Source of the DNA: Acidobacteriaceae bacterium
GTDB lineage: Bacteria; Acidobacteriota; Vicinamibacteria; Vicinamibacterales; CAVVIG01
Direction: 5' to 3'
DNA: 22,726 nt
Assembly: GCA_031274845.1 (NCBI GenBank)
Contig: JAISPN010000091.1
Span: forward strand, 1-22,726
Positions within the stretch are counted from its first letter, which is position 1; each line of letters starts with the position of its first letter. Under the pieces are notes generated by a model. The model made no database searches. It was not told the origin of the DNA and worked only from the letters and a program-made list of their open reading frames with translations. This document shows positions 15,674-22,726 of this stretch, one piece after another. A program made the position numbers and the translations under genes.

Positions 15674-16284
15674 ACGCGCCTCCGGTCCGTCTGACGCGAT
15701 GCCGCGAGCACCGCTTCCGTGTAGTGCGCGTAGTTGGAGCAGCGGCACACATTGCCCGTCATCGCCGCGCGCACCTCGTCGATGGTCGGCGCTGGATTCG
15801 CCGCGAGGAGCGCCTTCGCGCTCATCAACTGTCCCGACGTGCAGAAGCCGCACTGCGGCGCGTCATGGTCGATGAACGCCTGCTGCAGTGGATCGAGCTG
15901 ACCATTCGCCGACAGCCCTTCGACCGTCGTGATGTGGCGGCCGTCCATCCAGATCGCCAACTGACTGCAGGCGTACATCGGCGTGTCGTCCACCAGGACC
16001 GTACACGCACCGCACTCGCCGCGATCGCAGCCGATCTTCGTCCCGGTCAGGTGCAGGTGATCGCGCAGCGTTTCGGCAAGCGTCCACCGATGCTCCACCT
16101 CGATCTGCCGCGCCGTGCCGTTCACCGTGAGCGAGATACGCGTGGTCCGCGCGCCGGGCGCATGTGGCGGCGTCCCGGTGATATCCGCCGTCCCCTGCGC
16201 GCCAGACGGACCGGCGATTGTCGTCGCCACGACCGCCGCGCCGGTACCTTCAAGAAATCGCCGCCGGGAGATCGTGGGACTCAT
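15670..16284 (-). CDS. Tat-exported 2Fe-2S subunit of molybdenum hydroxylase
   Basis: Small electron-transfer subunit, 204 residues. A twin-arginine signal (SRRRFLEG at 6-13, then a hydrophobic stretch to about 24) precedes two 2Fe-2S domains. The plant-type cluster uses Cys86, Cys91, Cys94 and Cys106 (CDRGECGAC). The helical second domain uses Cys145, Cys148, Cys180 and Cys182 (CGFC and CRC). The Tat signal implies that the assembled three-subunit enzyme is exported folded, as for E. coli PaoABC. The ATG at 16284 lies 3 bases after the stop of the copper monooxygenase gene, and its own stop overlaps the start of the large subunit. Whether the signal is cleaved cannot be told from sequence. 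Confidence 0.94.
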   Translation of the reverse strand: MSPTISRRRFLEGTGAAVVATTIAGPSGAQGTADITGTPPHAPGARTTRISLTVNGTARQIEVEHRWTLAETLRDHLHLTGTKIGCDRGECGACTVLVDDTPMYACSQLAIWMDGRHITTVEGLSANGQLDPLQQAFIDHDAPQCGFCTSGQLMSAKALLAANPAPTIDEVRAAMTGNVCRCSNYAHYTEAVLAASRQTDRRRV

Positions 16285-16287
16285 AGG

Positions 16288-17802
16288 CTACCTTTCTGGA
16301 GGAGCCGCCTGCTGCCTTCGGCTCATGAACTGACGCAAGCCTGGTTTCGTGAGCGCGGACATCTGCACTTTTCGCGCGTACGCCTGTTCCAGCGCCGCGA
16401 GATCCTCGGGACGATCGGTGATGACCTGAATGCCCATCGATCCCATTTCGTCCGTGGACTGCTCGCCCCAGGAGACCTGGATCGGCGGATGGCTGGGATT
16501 CCGCGGGTTGGCTTCCGAGTTGTCGTACGTGATGCGGACGTCGAGCTTCGTCCCCTTCGGCAGCGGCACGTAGCTCTGGAACTGATACTGCTCCTGCCAG
16601 GCGAAATCCCAGTCCTTGATCGACAGCAACGTGTGGACGGTCGCGTCCGGGAATGTCGCCGTCATCACCATCTCGCGCGCCAGGTAGTGCGCGTGCGCGA
16701 AGATGTTGAACGCCTTCACGTCCACCGGCAACACCCACGAATCGGTGAGCGTGTAGTGCTCGCCCGGCGGAATGTTCAGCCCCTCGAAGACGCCAAACAC
16801 CGGCGGCAACTGCAAACTGGTAAACGCCTGCGTCGGCGGCGTCTTGCTGAAGTACAGGCCAACGACCGACGCTTCTTTCTCCACCTTGCCGTCGGAATGA
16901 AAGTGCGTGGAGAGCACGAGGTCTGACTTCTTCGGGAGGAAATAAGCCAACCCCTCCGGCAACGCCCGCGGCAGGGCGCCGAGCGCCCATCCACCTAGAC
17001 CGCTGGCGGCGCGCATCTGCTCGGCGAGCAGATCGGTCGCATTGCTCGCTCCTGCTCCTGATGCCGCGCCTGCGCCTGCGCCACGTCCCATCAGCAACTG
17101 CTGCAACCCGCCTCGCGCGCCAGCAAACCCGCCCATCGAGCCGTCGAAGCCAGGCTTCGGGTCCGCCGCGTCACGCGCGCGCGCCGCGCCGGTCGCATCC
17201 GCATAGAAGAGACTGTGGTGTACGACGCCGCGCGCGGAGGGACGGAAGTCGATCGCCTTGACCCAGGTGTCTTCCGCAAGGTTCAGCGGCAAGACGAAAT
17301 TACGGTAGATATCCGGACCGTACGCCGGCACCTCGAACGGCTCGGACATGCGAACGATGAGATCCGGCGTCCCAAGCTGCCACCCTTCAGTGAACGCTGG
17401 CATCTTCGGCAGACGCGCGCGATCCCCTTCCGGCATCCCGGCCGCGACCCACCGCGTGATCACGTCAATTTCATTCGCCGACAAGCGGCGATCGCCGCGA
17501 AACGCATAGTCGCCAGACTCCGCTTTCCACGGCGGCATCTGATGCGACGTCACCACGGCCGCGATCAACGTGCCGCGCCGGCGCACATCCTCGTACGATT
17601 GCAGCGAGAACGGCGCCGCTTCGCCGGGGCGATGGCAAGTGGCGCACTTCTCGAACACGATCGGCGCGACCTGCTCGGAGAAGGTCACTTCGTCGCGCGC
17701 CTGTCCCGCTCGCACGCCAGAGGAGGTGACCACGATCGCCACCACCATCGCTACCATTCCACCCATCACACCGTACGCACGCCGTAACGTCAGATATCGC
17801 AT
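16288..17802 (-). CDS. Cytochrome c / copper type II (PHM-like) monooxygenase fusion
   Basis: A 504-residue secreted protein. A signal or anchor segment (11-32) is followed by a cytochrome c domain with CATCH at 53-57 and a probable axial Met89 (HQMPPW). Residues about 150-480 form a peptidylglycine-hydroxylase-type copper monooxygenase. Ligands can be matched to rat PHM: His195-His196 (VVHHS) and His302 (THFHSDG) for the first copper; His370 and His372 (FAHAHYL) and Met453 (TDEMGSM) for the second. Such enzymes hydroxylate C-H bonds with O2 and normally take electrons from ascorbate; the fused heme may supply them here. A Gly/Ala-rich insert lies at 221-256. The ATG at 17802 has AAGGA only 3 bases upstream. 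It is the first gene of the copper-molybdenum-PQQ run. The substrate is unknown. Confidence 0.87.
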   Translation of the reverse strand: MRYLTLRRAYGVMGGMVAMVVAIVVTSSGVRAGQARDEVTFSEQVAPIVFEKCATCHRPGEAAPFSLQSYEDVRRRGTLIAAVVTSHQMPPWKAESGDYAFRGDRRLSANEIDVITRWVAAGMPEGDRARLPKMPAFTEGWQLGTPDLIVRMSEPFEVPAYGPDIYRNFVLPLNLAEDTWVKAIDFRPSARGVVHHSLFYADATGAARARDAADPKPGFDGSMGGFAGARGGLQQLLMGRGAGAGAASGAGASNATDLLAEQMRAASGLGGWALGALPRALPEGLAYFLPKKSDLVLSTHFHSDGKVEKEASVVGLYFSKTPPTQAFTSLQLPPVFGVFEGLNIPPGEHYTLTDSWVLPVDVKAFNIFAHAHYLAREMVMTATFPDATVHTLLSIKDWDFAWQEQYQFQSYVPLPKGTKLDVRITYDNSEANPRNPSHPPIQVSWGEQSTDEMGSMGIQVITDRPEDLAALEQAYARKVQMSALTKPGLRQFMSRRQQAAPPER

Positions 17803-17883
17803 GTGTCCTTATTCTTAGTGTCCGAGAACCGCCAGGCCCAACAGCCCAGGTAAACGTTCGGCAATAATAGTAGGACAGACCCT

Positions 17884-19458
17884 ATGGCGACTGCTCCGGA
17901 TATTGAAATTTACGACACCACGCTTCGCGACGGCACCCAGGGCGAAGGCGTGACGTTCTCGGTCGCGGACAAACTCCGCATTGCCGAACGGCTCGACAGC
18001 TTCGGCGTCCACTACATCGAGGGGGGCTGGCCCGGTTCCAACCCGCGCGACATCGAGTTTTTTGACCAGGCGCGGCACCGGACGTTCCGTCACGCGCGCC
18101 TCGCCGCCTTCGGCGCCACGCGCCGCAAGGGCATCACAGTCGAGAGCGACGATCAGGTCCGGCTGCTGATTGACGCGGCGACGCCCGTCGTCACCATCGT
18201 CGGCAAGACGTGGCCGCTCCACGTCCGCGAAGTCTTGCAGACGACGCTTGAAGAAAACCTCGCGATGATTGCCGACACCGTGCGCTACTTGAAAACGCAC
18301 GGCAAGTTCGTCGTCTACGACGCCGAGCATGCGTTTGACGGCTCCAAGGCCGATCGTGACTACGCGCTCGCCACCTGGAAGGCGGCGGAAGCGGCAGGGG
18401 TCGACTGCATCACGCTCTGCGACACCAACGGCGGATCGTTGCCGGAAGAAATTGCCGAGATCATGCGGTTCGCGCGCGCCAGCCTGCACGTGCAACTCGG
18501 CATCCACACACACGACGACATCGGCCTCGGCGTGGCGAACGCGCTCGCGGGGCTGCACGCCGGCGCGACGCACGTGCAGGGCACCATCAACGGCTACGGC
18601 GAGCGGACCGGCAACTGCAACATGACGAGCGTCATGCCGATCCTGCAGTTCAAGCTGCGCCGGTCGTCGGTGCCGGACGGCTCGTTCCCGCAACTGAAAG
18701 AGCTCTCGCAGTTCATCGACGAGACCGCGAACATCCGGCCGAATCCGCGTCTTCCGTGGGTGGGCGCGGCGGCGTTCTCGCACAAGGGCGGACAGCACGT
18801 GAACGCGGTGCAGAAGCTCGTGAGCAGCTACGAGCACATCGACCCCGCGCTCGTCGGCAACACGCGGCACGTCCTCATCAGCGACCTCGCCGGACGCAGC
18901 AACATCGTGATGAAGGCGCGCGAACTCGGCTTCGATCTCACCAACCAGACGCCGCAGCTCCGCGAGATCCTCGCGCGGATCAAAGAGCTTGAACACCAGG
19001 GCTACGAGTTTGAGTCCGCGGACGGATCGCTGGCGCTGCTCATCCATCGCGCGCTCACGAATGCGGCGCCGCCGTTTGTCGTCGACGCCTACAACGTCTC
19101 GATGCGGCGCGGCGGCAACGCGATGAGTTGTGAAGCGGTGGTGAAGGTGCGCGTGGGTGACGAATCCGAGCACCGTGTCGCGGAAGGCGACGGCCCCGTG
19201 AACGCGCTCGACGCCGCGCTCCGATCGGCGCTCGTCCGCTACTACAAGCCGCTCGAAGGGGTGAAGCTGACCGACTACAAAGTCCGCATTATCGATTCAC
19301 GGAGCGGCACCGCCGCGCGCACGCGCGTGCTCATCGAATCGAGCGACGGCGTGAACCACTGGGGCACGGTGGGCGTCCACGACAACATCGTCGAAGCCAG
19401 CCTCAACGCGCTCGTCGACGCCCTCGAATACGCGCTCGTCAAGAACACGCGCGCGTAA
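17884..19458 (+). CDS. cimA: (R)-citramalate synthase
   Basis: Condenses pyruvate and acetyl-CoA to citramalate, giving 2-oxobutyrate for isoleucine without threonine deaminase. The 524-residue length is typical. The DRE-TIM barrel shows the catalytic start YDTTLRDGTQGEGV (10-23), metal-binding HTHDDIGLG (208-216) and GTINGYGERTGN (233-244). The C-terminal LeuA-type allosteric domain occupies about 390-520, suggesting isoleucine feedback control. The ATG at 17884 has AGGA 8 bases upstream. It is divergent from the copper monooxygenase gene across 81 bases and convergent with paiB. 2-isopropylmalate synthase is the main alternative, but the GTQGEG start and length favour CimA. A 452-codon antisense frame across it is spurious. 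Confidence 0.9.
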   Translation: MATAPDIEIYDTTLRDGTQGEGVTFSVADKLRIAERLDSFGVHYIEGGWPGSNPRDIEFFDQARHRTFRHARLAAFGATRRKGITVESDDQVRLLIDAATPVVTIVGKTWPLHVREVLQTTLEENLAMIADTVRYLKTHGKFVVYDAEHAFDGSKADRDYALATWKAAEAAGVDCITLCDTNGGSLPEEIAEIMRFARASLHVQLGIHTHDDIGLGVANALAGLHAGATHVQGTINGYGERTGNCNMTSVMPILQFKLRRSSVPDGSFPQLKELSQFIDETANIRPNPRLPWVGAAAFSHKGGQHVNAVQKLVSSYEHIDPALVGNTRHVLISDLAGRSNIVMKARELGFDLTNQTPQLREILARIKELEHQGYEFESADGSLALLIHRALTNAAPPFVVDAYNVSMRRGGNAMSCEAVVKVRVGDESEHRVAEGDGPVNALDAALRSALVRYYKPLEGVKLTDYKVRIIDSRSGTAARTRVLIESSDGVNHWGTVGVHDNIVEASLNALVDALEYALVKNTRA

Positions 19459-19477
19459 ACCCTCTCCAGCAGACGGG

Positions 19478-20104
19478 CTACGCGCGCCGATCGGCGTCCT
19501 TCATGAGCTCGATCAACGCCTCGGCATTACTGCCGCCGATTTCTTCGAGCGCTCGCACGATTCCGGCTCGATCCTGCGCCGAGCGATTTTGCCCGAGTTT
19601 GAATTTCCCCTCGACGCGCTCGATCGCGATTTCAAAGCCGACAATCTGTTTCAGCAGCGCTGCCCGAAGCTCTTCGGACGGGTGGACGTCAGAAGACGGG
19701 TCCCGCAGCGACGGGGCGAACTCCTCCATCGTCCGGTCGAGCAACGCGGTCAGCGCATGAGGTTCTTCAATGCGGCGCGGCCGGCCAGTGACGTGTACGA
19801 CGGCGTAGTTCCAGGTGGGCACCGCCGGACGCTTTTCGTACCAAGTGGGTGAGATGTACGCGTGGGGACCGTGGAAGATGCAAAGGCACGGCCGCTCACC
19901 GTCAAAGTCCTGCCACTGATCGTTCGCCCTCGCCATGTGTCCCAGCAGTGTCCCCTGGCTGCCTTGGTCAGGGAGCAAGAGCAATGGCAGGTGCGACACG
20001 TGCAACTCGTCGCCGTGTGACACCACTGTCGCGAACGCGTATCGCCGGATGAACGAACCAAGCACCTCCCGATCAGACTCCACGAAACTCTGAGGGACGT
20101 ACAC
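19478..20104 (-). CDS. paiB: PaiB-family FMN-binding protein / putative regulator
   Basis: A 208-residue flavin-split-barrel protein of the PaiB family, first described as a negative regulator of sporulation and protease genes in Bacillus; its role elsewhere is unclear. Signatures are FHGPHAYISPTWYE, VPTWNYAVVHVTG, and the C-terminal IVGFEIAIERVEGKFKLGQN with a following DR. GTG at 20104 is preferred over the upstream GTG at 20113: AGGAGG (20118-20113) then sits 8 bases upstream rather than overlapping the start, and the protein begins MYVPQSF as family members do. It follows thrC by 60 bases on the same strand, so it may be the last gene of hom-thrC-paiB, and it converges on cimA with 19 bases between the stops. 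Confidence 0.87.
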   Translation of the reverse strand: MYVPQSFVESDREVLGSFIRRYAFATVVSHGDELHVSHLPLLLLPDQGSQGTLLGHMARANDQWQDFDGERPCLCIFHGPHAYISPTWYEKRPAVPTWNYAVVHVTGRPRRIEEPHALTALLDRTMEEFAPSLRDPSSDVHPSEELRAALLKQIVGFEIAIERVEGKFKLGQNRSAQDRAGIVRALEEIGGSNAEALIELMKDADRRA

Positions 20105-20164
20105 CTCAATCACCTCCTGGGTCGTATTCCGTCACGTAGCGACAAGCGCCACGACCTACAGGTG

Positions 20165-21406
20165 CTACGCCAGCGCGCGCCGCGACTCCTGCCACGCTTC
20201 GAACTCCTTGAACGCGCGGCTCAAGCGCACAGGCTCGTTCAACTTATTGGCGACAACTTCGGCGGTTTTGTAGCCGTTCCCGGTGATGCAGACGACCGCT
20301 GAATCGTCGGGCTTAATCACGCCGCGCCGCACCAGATCGATGGTGCCCGCCAAGGTCGTCCCGCCCGCCGGTTCGGTGAAGATGCCTTCGGTTTCGGCGA
20401 GCACGCGGATCGCATCGACGATCTCGTCGTCACCAACCGCCGTGCCGCTGCCGCCCGTCGCACGCACGGTTTGAATCACCTGGTAGCCGTCCGCGGGGTT
20501 GCCGATCGCGATCGACTTGGCAATCGTGTCCGGCTTGACCGGGTCTGGATAATCTTCGCCCGCGTTGAGCGCGTTCACGACCGGCGCGCACCCCGCCGCC
20601 TGCGCCGCGTGGATGTGCGGCAACTCGCCGTCCACGAGTCCAATCTGCTTGAACTCGCGGAACCCGCGCGCGATGCGCGGCAAGAGCGTCCCGCCCGCGA
20701 CTGGCGACACCAGATGCGTCGGAAAGCGCCAGCCAAGCTGCTCGGCGACTTCGAAGGCGAGCGTCTTGGCGCCTTCGGCGTAGTAGGAGCGCAGGTTGAT
20801 GTTGACGAAGCCCCACCCGTACCGATCGGCCACTTGCGTACACAGCCGGTTCACATCGTCGTAGTTCCCGGCAATCGCCAGAATGGTCGGGCCAAAAATG
20901 GCGGAGCCGAGCACCTTGCCCGCTTCGAGGTTGTCGGGAATGAAGACGCAGCACTCCATCCCGAGACGCGCGGCGTGCGCCGAGACCGAGTTGGCAAGGT
21001 TGCCGGTGGAGGCACACGCCAGCACGCGGCAGCCGAACTCTTTCGCGCGCGTCGCGGCGACAGAGACGACGCGATCTTTGTAGGAGAGCGTCGGATGGTT
21101 GACCGAATCGTCCTTGATGTACAGCTCGCGGATGCCGAGCCGCTCGGCCAGTCGCGTGCAGCGCACGAGCGGCGTGAACCCGGAGTGAAATCCGGTCTGC
21201 GGCTCGCCGGTAATCGGCAACAGCTCGCGATAGCGCCACAGGTTTTTCGCACGCGACGCGATCACGTCCTTCGTGAGCATCTTCTTCACCAGGTCGTAGT
21301 CGTAGATCGGCTCAAGTGGCCCGAGACACTTGCTACAGACATACGTCGCCTCGGCGGGAAAGACCGCCTGGCACAGGTGACATTGCAATCCAATAAGCGT
21401 GCTCAC
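20165..21406 (-). CDS. thrC: Threonine synthase (zinc-ribbon type)
   Basis: PLP-dependent conversion of O-phosphohomoserine to threonine, cytoplasmic, 413 residues. An N-terminal zinc ribbon has Cys9, Cys12, Cys24 and Cys27. The PLP Lys is Lys110 in LSYKDRV; the phosphate/substrate loop ASTGNLANSVSAHAA follows; SPVAGGTLLPR and CITGNGYKT complete the fold. The GTG start at 21406 follows directly on the TAA of the upstream gene, with GGAGG 5 bases before it, so the genes are cotranscribed. This supports the hom assignment of its neighbour. Confidence 0.93.
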   Translation of the reverse strand: MSTLIGLQCHLCQAVFPAEATYVCSKCLGPLEPIYDYDLVKKMLTKDVIASRAKNLWRYRELLPITGEPQTGFHSGFTPLVRCTRLAERLGIRELYIKDDSVNHPTLSYKDRVVSVAATRAKEFGCRVLACASTGNLANSVSAHAARLGMECCVFIPDNLEAGKVLGSAIFGPTILAIAGNYDDVNRLCTQVADRYGWGFVNINLRSYYAEGAKTLAFEVAEQLGWRFPTHLVSPVAGGTLLPRIARGFREFKQIGLVDGELPHIHAAQAAGCAPVVNALNAGEDYPDPVKPDTIAKSIAIGNPADGYQVIQTVRATGGSGTAVGDDEIVDAIRVLAETEGIFTEPAGGTTLAGTIDLVRRGVIKPDDSAVVCITGNGYKTAEVVANKLNEPVRLSRAFKEFEAWQESRRALA

Positions 21407-22531
21407 TTAAGCCTCCGCGAGAGTTTGAGCGGACAATCCAACAATCGATGCGGGTTCAGATAGCACCGGCGCCGGCACAATCGCCGCGCGGTCGCGGGCA
21501 ATCGCGCGCAGGTCGCTCACGATCGCGACCGCGGACGCCTCGCCCCCACCGCCAATGCCCACGAGCGTCAACGTGCCGCCAGACCGCGAGGTGATGATCG
21601 CCGCGTTCTCGGGTCCGCTGGTCTGCGCCAGCGCCGAGGTGAACGGCACGAAGTCTGGCGAGACCCACGCGGTCAGCGTGCCGCTCGCGCGATCGAAGCT
21701 GGCGTGCGCCACCTGACGGATGGTGCCGCCGCGCAGCTTTGCCTTCTTGAAATCTTCCAGACGAATATCCGCGCTCGTCCGCGTCTCGATCGCGTCCGGC
21801 GAAATCTTCACGTGAAACGCCAGACCGCACAGGATGGCCAGCTTCGCCGCGGCATCGATCCCGTCGAGATCCACCGACGGATCGACATCGGCAATGCCAC
21901 GCGCGCACGCCTCGGCAATCCCCTCGTCCATGCTGCTGCCGTGCTGCTCCATCTGCGACAACACGGTGGTCGCCGTGTCGTTCAACACCGCATCAATGCG
22001 GAGCACGGTATCGCCCGACAGACCGTCGCCAAGCGCGCCCACGAGTGGAATCGCGCCGCCGACGGCGGCTTCGTACCGGAGTTGACGTCCTTGCCGCTCG
22101 GCCAGCGTCAGGAGCGCCTGCCCGTGACGCGCCATCACCTGTGTGTTCGCCGTGACAACCGACTTGCCGCCAAGCAGCGCCGCGCGCACGTAGTCCACCG
22201 ACGGCTCGCTTCCGGTCATCGTCTCGACGATGATGTCGGCGTCGCTCGCAAGCAGGTCGTCGAAACGGTCGGTCCAGGTGAGGGAGAGAAGCGGTTCGCC
22301 TTGCCGGGCACGCTTGTCGCGGGCGCGGCGGTCGCAGATGTGCGTCAGGCGGAGGTGTGGCGCGAGATCGGGGCCCATGAGCCGCTGGGCCACAGCGGCG
22401 CCCACGGTGCCAAGGCCAAGGATGGCGACATGACAACGATCGTCTCGAAAGCCGGGACTGTTCCCCGATGTCTGAAACGAATTGAGCGGCACGTGCAGTC
22501 GGTTATACCAAACGCCGAAAATGCCGCGCAA
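21407..22531 (-). CDS. hom: Homoserine dehydrogenase-like protein with altered active-site motif
   Basis: NAD(P)-dependent reduction of aspartate semialdehyde to homoserine is expected from fold and context. Up to 374 residues without an ACT domain. The Rossmann motif VAILGLGTVG lies at 35-44, and YEAAVGGAIPLVGAL at 153-167. The catalytic-domain segment DLDGIDAAAKLAIL has Asp226 and Lys230 at the usual catalytic positions. Two conserved motifs are altered: the usual VTANK reads VTANT (Thr130), and the usual NGTTN reads NDTAT (184-188). The gene lies directly upstream of thrC. The start is unclear: TTG at 22531 is the first possible codon, GTG at 22492 is an alternative, and neither has a Shine-Dalgarno site; the fold itself needs only residues from about 33. 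Confidence 0.8.
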   Translation of the reverse strand: MRGIFGVWYNRLHVPLNSFQTSGNSPGFRDDRCHVAILGLGTVGAAVAQRLMGPDLAPHLRLTHICDRRARDKRARQGEPLLSLTWTDRFDDLLASDADIIVETMTGSEPSVDYVRAALLGGKSVVTANTQVMARHGQALLTLAERQGRQLRYEAAVGGAIPLVGALGDGLSGDTVLRIDAVLNDTATTVLSQMEQHGSSMDEGIAEACARGIADVDPSVDLDGIDAAAKLAILCGLAFHVKISPDAIETRTSADIRLEDFKKAKLRGGTIRQVAHASFDRASGTLTAWVSPDFVPFTSALAQTSGPENAAIITSRSGGTLTLVGIGGGGEASAVAIVSDLRAIARDRAAIVPAPVLSEPASIVGLSAQTLAEA

Positions 22532-22554
22532 GAAATTTCATCATCGCATCTACA

Positions 22555-22560
22555 TTTATA
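22555..22560 (-). promoter_or_regulatory. Possible -10 element upstream of hom-thrC
   Basis: TATAAA on the minus strand, in an AT-rich patch within GC-rich DNA, lies 23 bases upstream of the TTG at 22531. No convincing -35 is present. The intergenic stretch 22532-22625 shows nothing else. Confidence 0.3.
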
Positions 22561-22625
22561 GATACGAAATCAGGACGCGCCAGCGGACATGCCGGGAGAT
22601 CTGCCAGCGACGCGCCCTCAACGTC

Positions 22626-22726
22626 TTACGCCGAGCACTCGCCTTCCATGACGACCGGCGCGAACTCTGTCGTTTCCGCCAAATCGATGTAATCGACCGG
22701 CGTGGCATCGTCGGCCGTGAAGCGCT
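22626..22726 (-). CDS. C-terminal end of an unrecognised protein (partial)
   Basis: A minus-strand frame enters from the right edge and ends with TAA at 22628-22626. Its 32 visible residues are acidic (TADDATPVDYIDLAETTEF) and end in EGECSA. Codon use is GC-rich like its neighbours. No family is recognised. It is inferred to be coding because it reads open to the edge, on the same strand as hom, with a 94-base gap to the hom start. Confidence 0.4.
   Translation of the reverse strand, partial: RFTADDATPVDYIDLAETTEFAPVVMEGECSA

Noticed and set aside
17803..17883. Inverted TGTCCT / AGGACA pair in the divergent region between the copper monooxygenase gene and cimA
   Set aside because: The two arms are simply the ribosome-binding regions of the divergent genes; 62 bases separate them and no clear promoter elements align with them.
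17815..19173. A 452-codon minus-strand open frame antisense to cimA
   Set aside because: It is an artefact of GC-rich codon use opposite a well-recognised gene; its translation is rich in Arg, Val, Asp and Ala and shows no family signature.
20135..20171. CGTAGC / GCTACG inverted repeat between thrC and paiB as a terminator
   Set aside because: The stem is only six bases with a loop of about 26 and no T-run, and one arm lies at the end of the thrC coding region.
22489..22553. Short upstream frame MMKFLARHFRRLV before hom as a leader peptide for attenuation
   Set aside because: It contains no Thr, Ile or Met run, has no ribosome-binding site and is not followed by competing hairpins; it overlaps the uncertain hom start.

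Overview
This is a GC-rich, densely packed bacterial chromosome segment. It reads like an environmental Gram-negative, with many periplasmic c-type cytochrome, PQQ, molybdenum and copper enzymes, a Tat signal and an ApbE lipoprotein. The gene content resembles Acidobacteriota of the Vicinamibacteria type, but that placement is inference from gene mix and base composition, since no rRNA or marker gene is present. There is no phage, IS element or CRISPR array, and no gene-free stretch longer than about 170 bases.

Layout. 63-1602 (minus) is a compact arsenic operon, arsR - aquaporin - arsC, with a palindromic operator over its promoter. 1677-1752 (minus) is tRNA-Glu(UUC). 1919-3522 (plus) is a two-gene, NosR-like membrane electron-transfer module: an FMN-binding protein followed by a membrane polyferredoxin. 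It converges on, and overlaps, a minus-strand pair (6915-3476) encoding a fused MFS/spermidine-synthase protein and ApbE, the enzyme that attaches FMN to such proteins. 6989-7579 (plus) is a YIP1-family membrane protein. 10615-7650 (minus) holds a PA14-domain/GT-C glycosyltransferase fusion and a DPM-type GT2 glycosyltransferase.

17802-10664 (minus) is the most striking region: five tightly coupled genes. They encode a cytochrome c/copper monooxygenase of the peptidylglycine-hydroxylase fold, a Tat-exported three-subunit molybdenum hydroxylase (2Fe-2S, Mo and FAD subunits), and a cytochrome c/PQQ dehydrogenase resembling polyvinyl-alcohol dehydrogenase. Together they could carry out periplasmic C-H hydroxylation, then alcohol to aldehyde, then aldehyde to acid, with electrons passing through c-type hemes. 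The substrate cannot be read from the sequence.

The right end is amino-acid metabolism: citramalate synthase (cimA, plus), convergent with a minus-strand run hom-like - thrC - paiB. The homoserine dehydrogenase lacks a lysine that is normally catalytic. The last 101 bases hold the 3' end of an unrecognised minus-strand gene.
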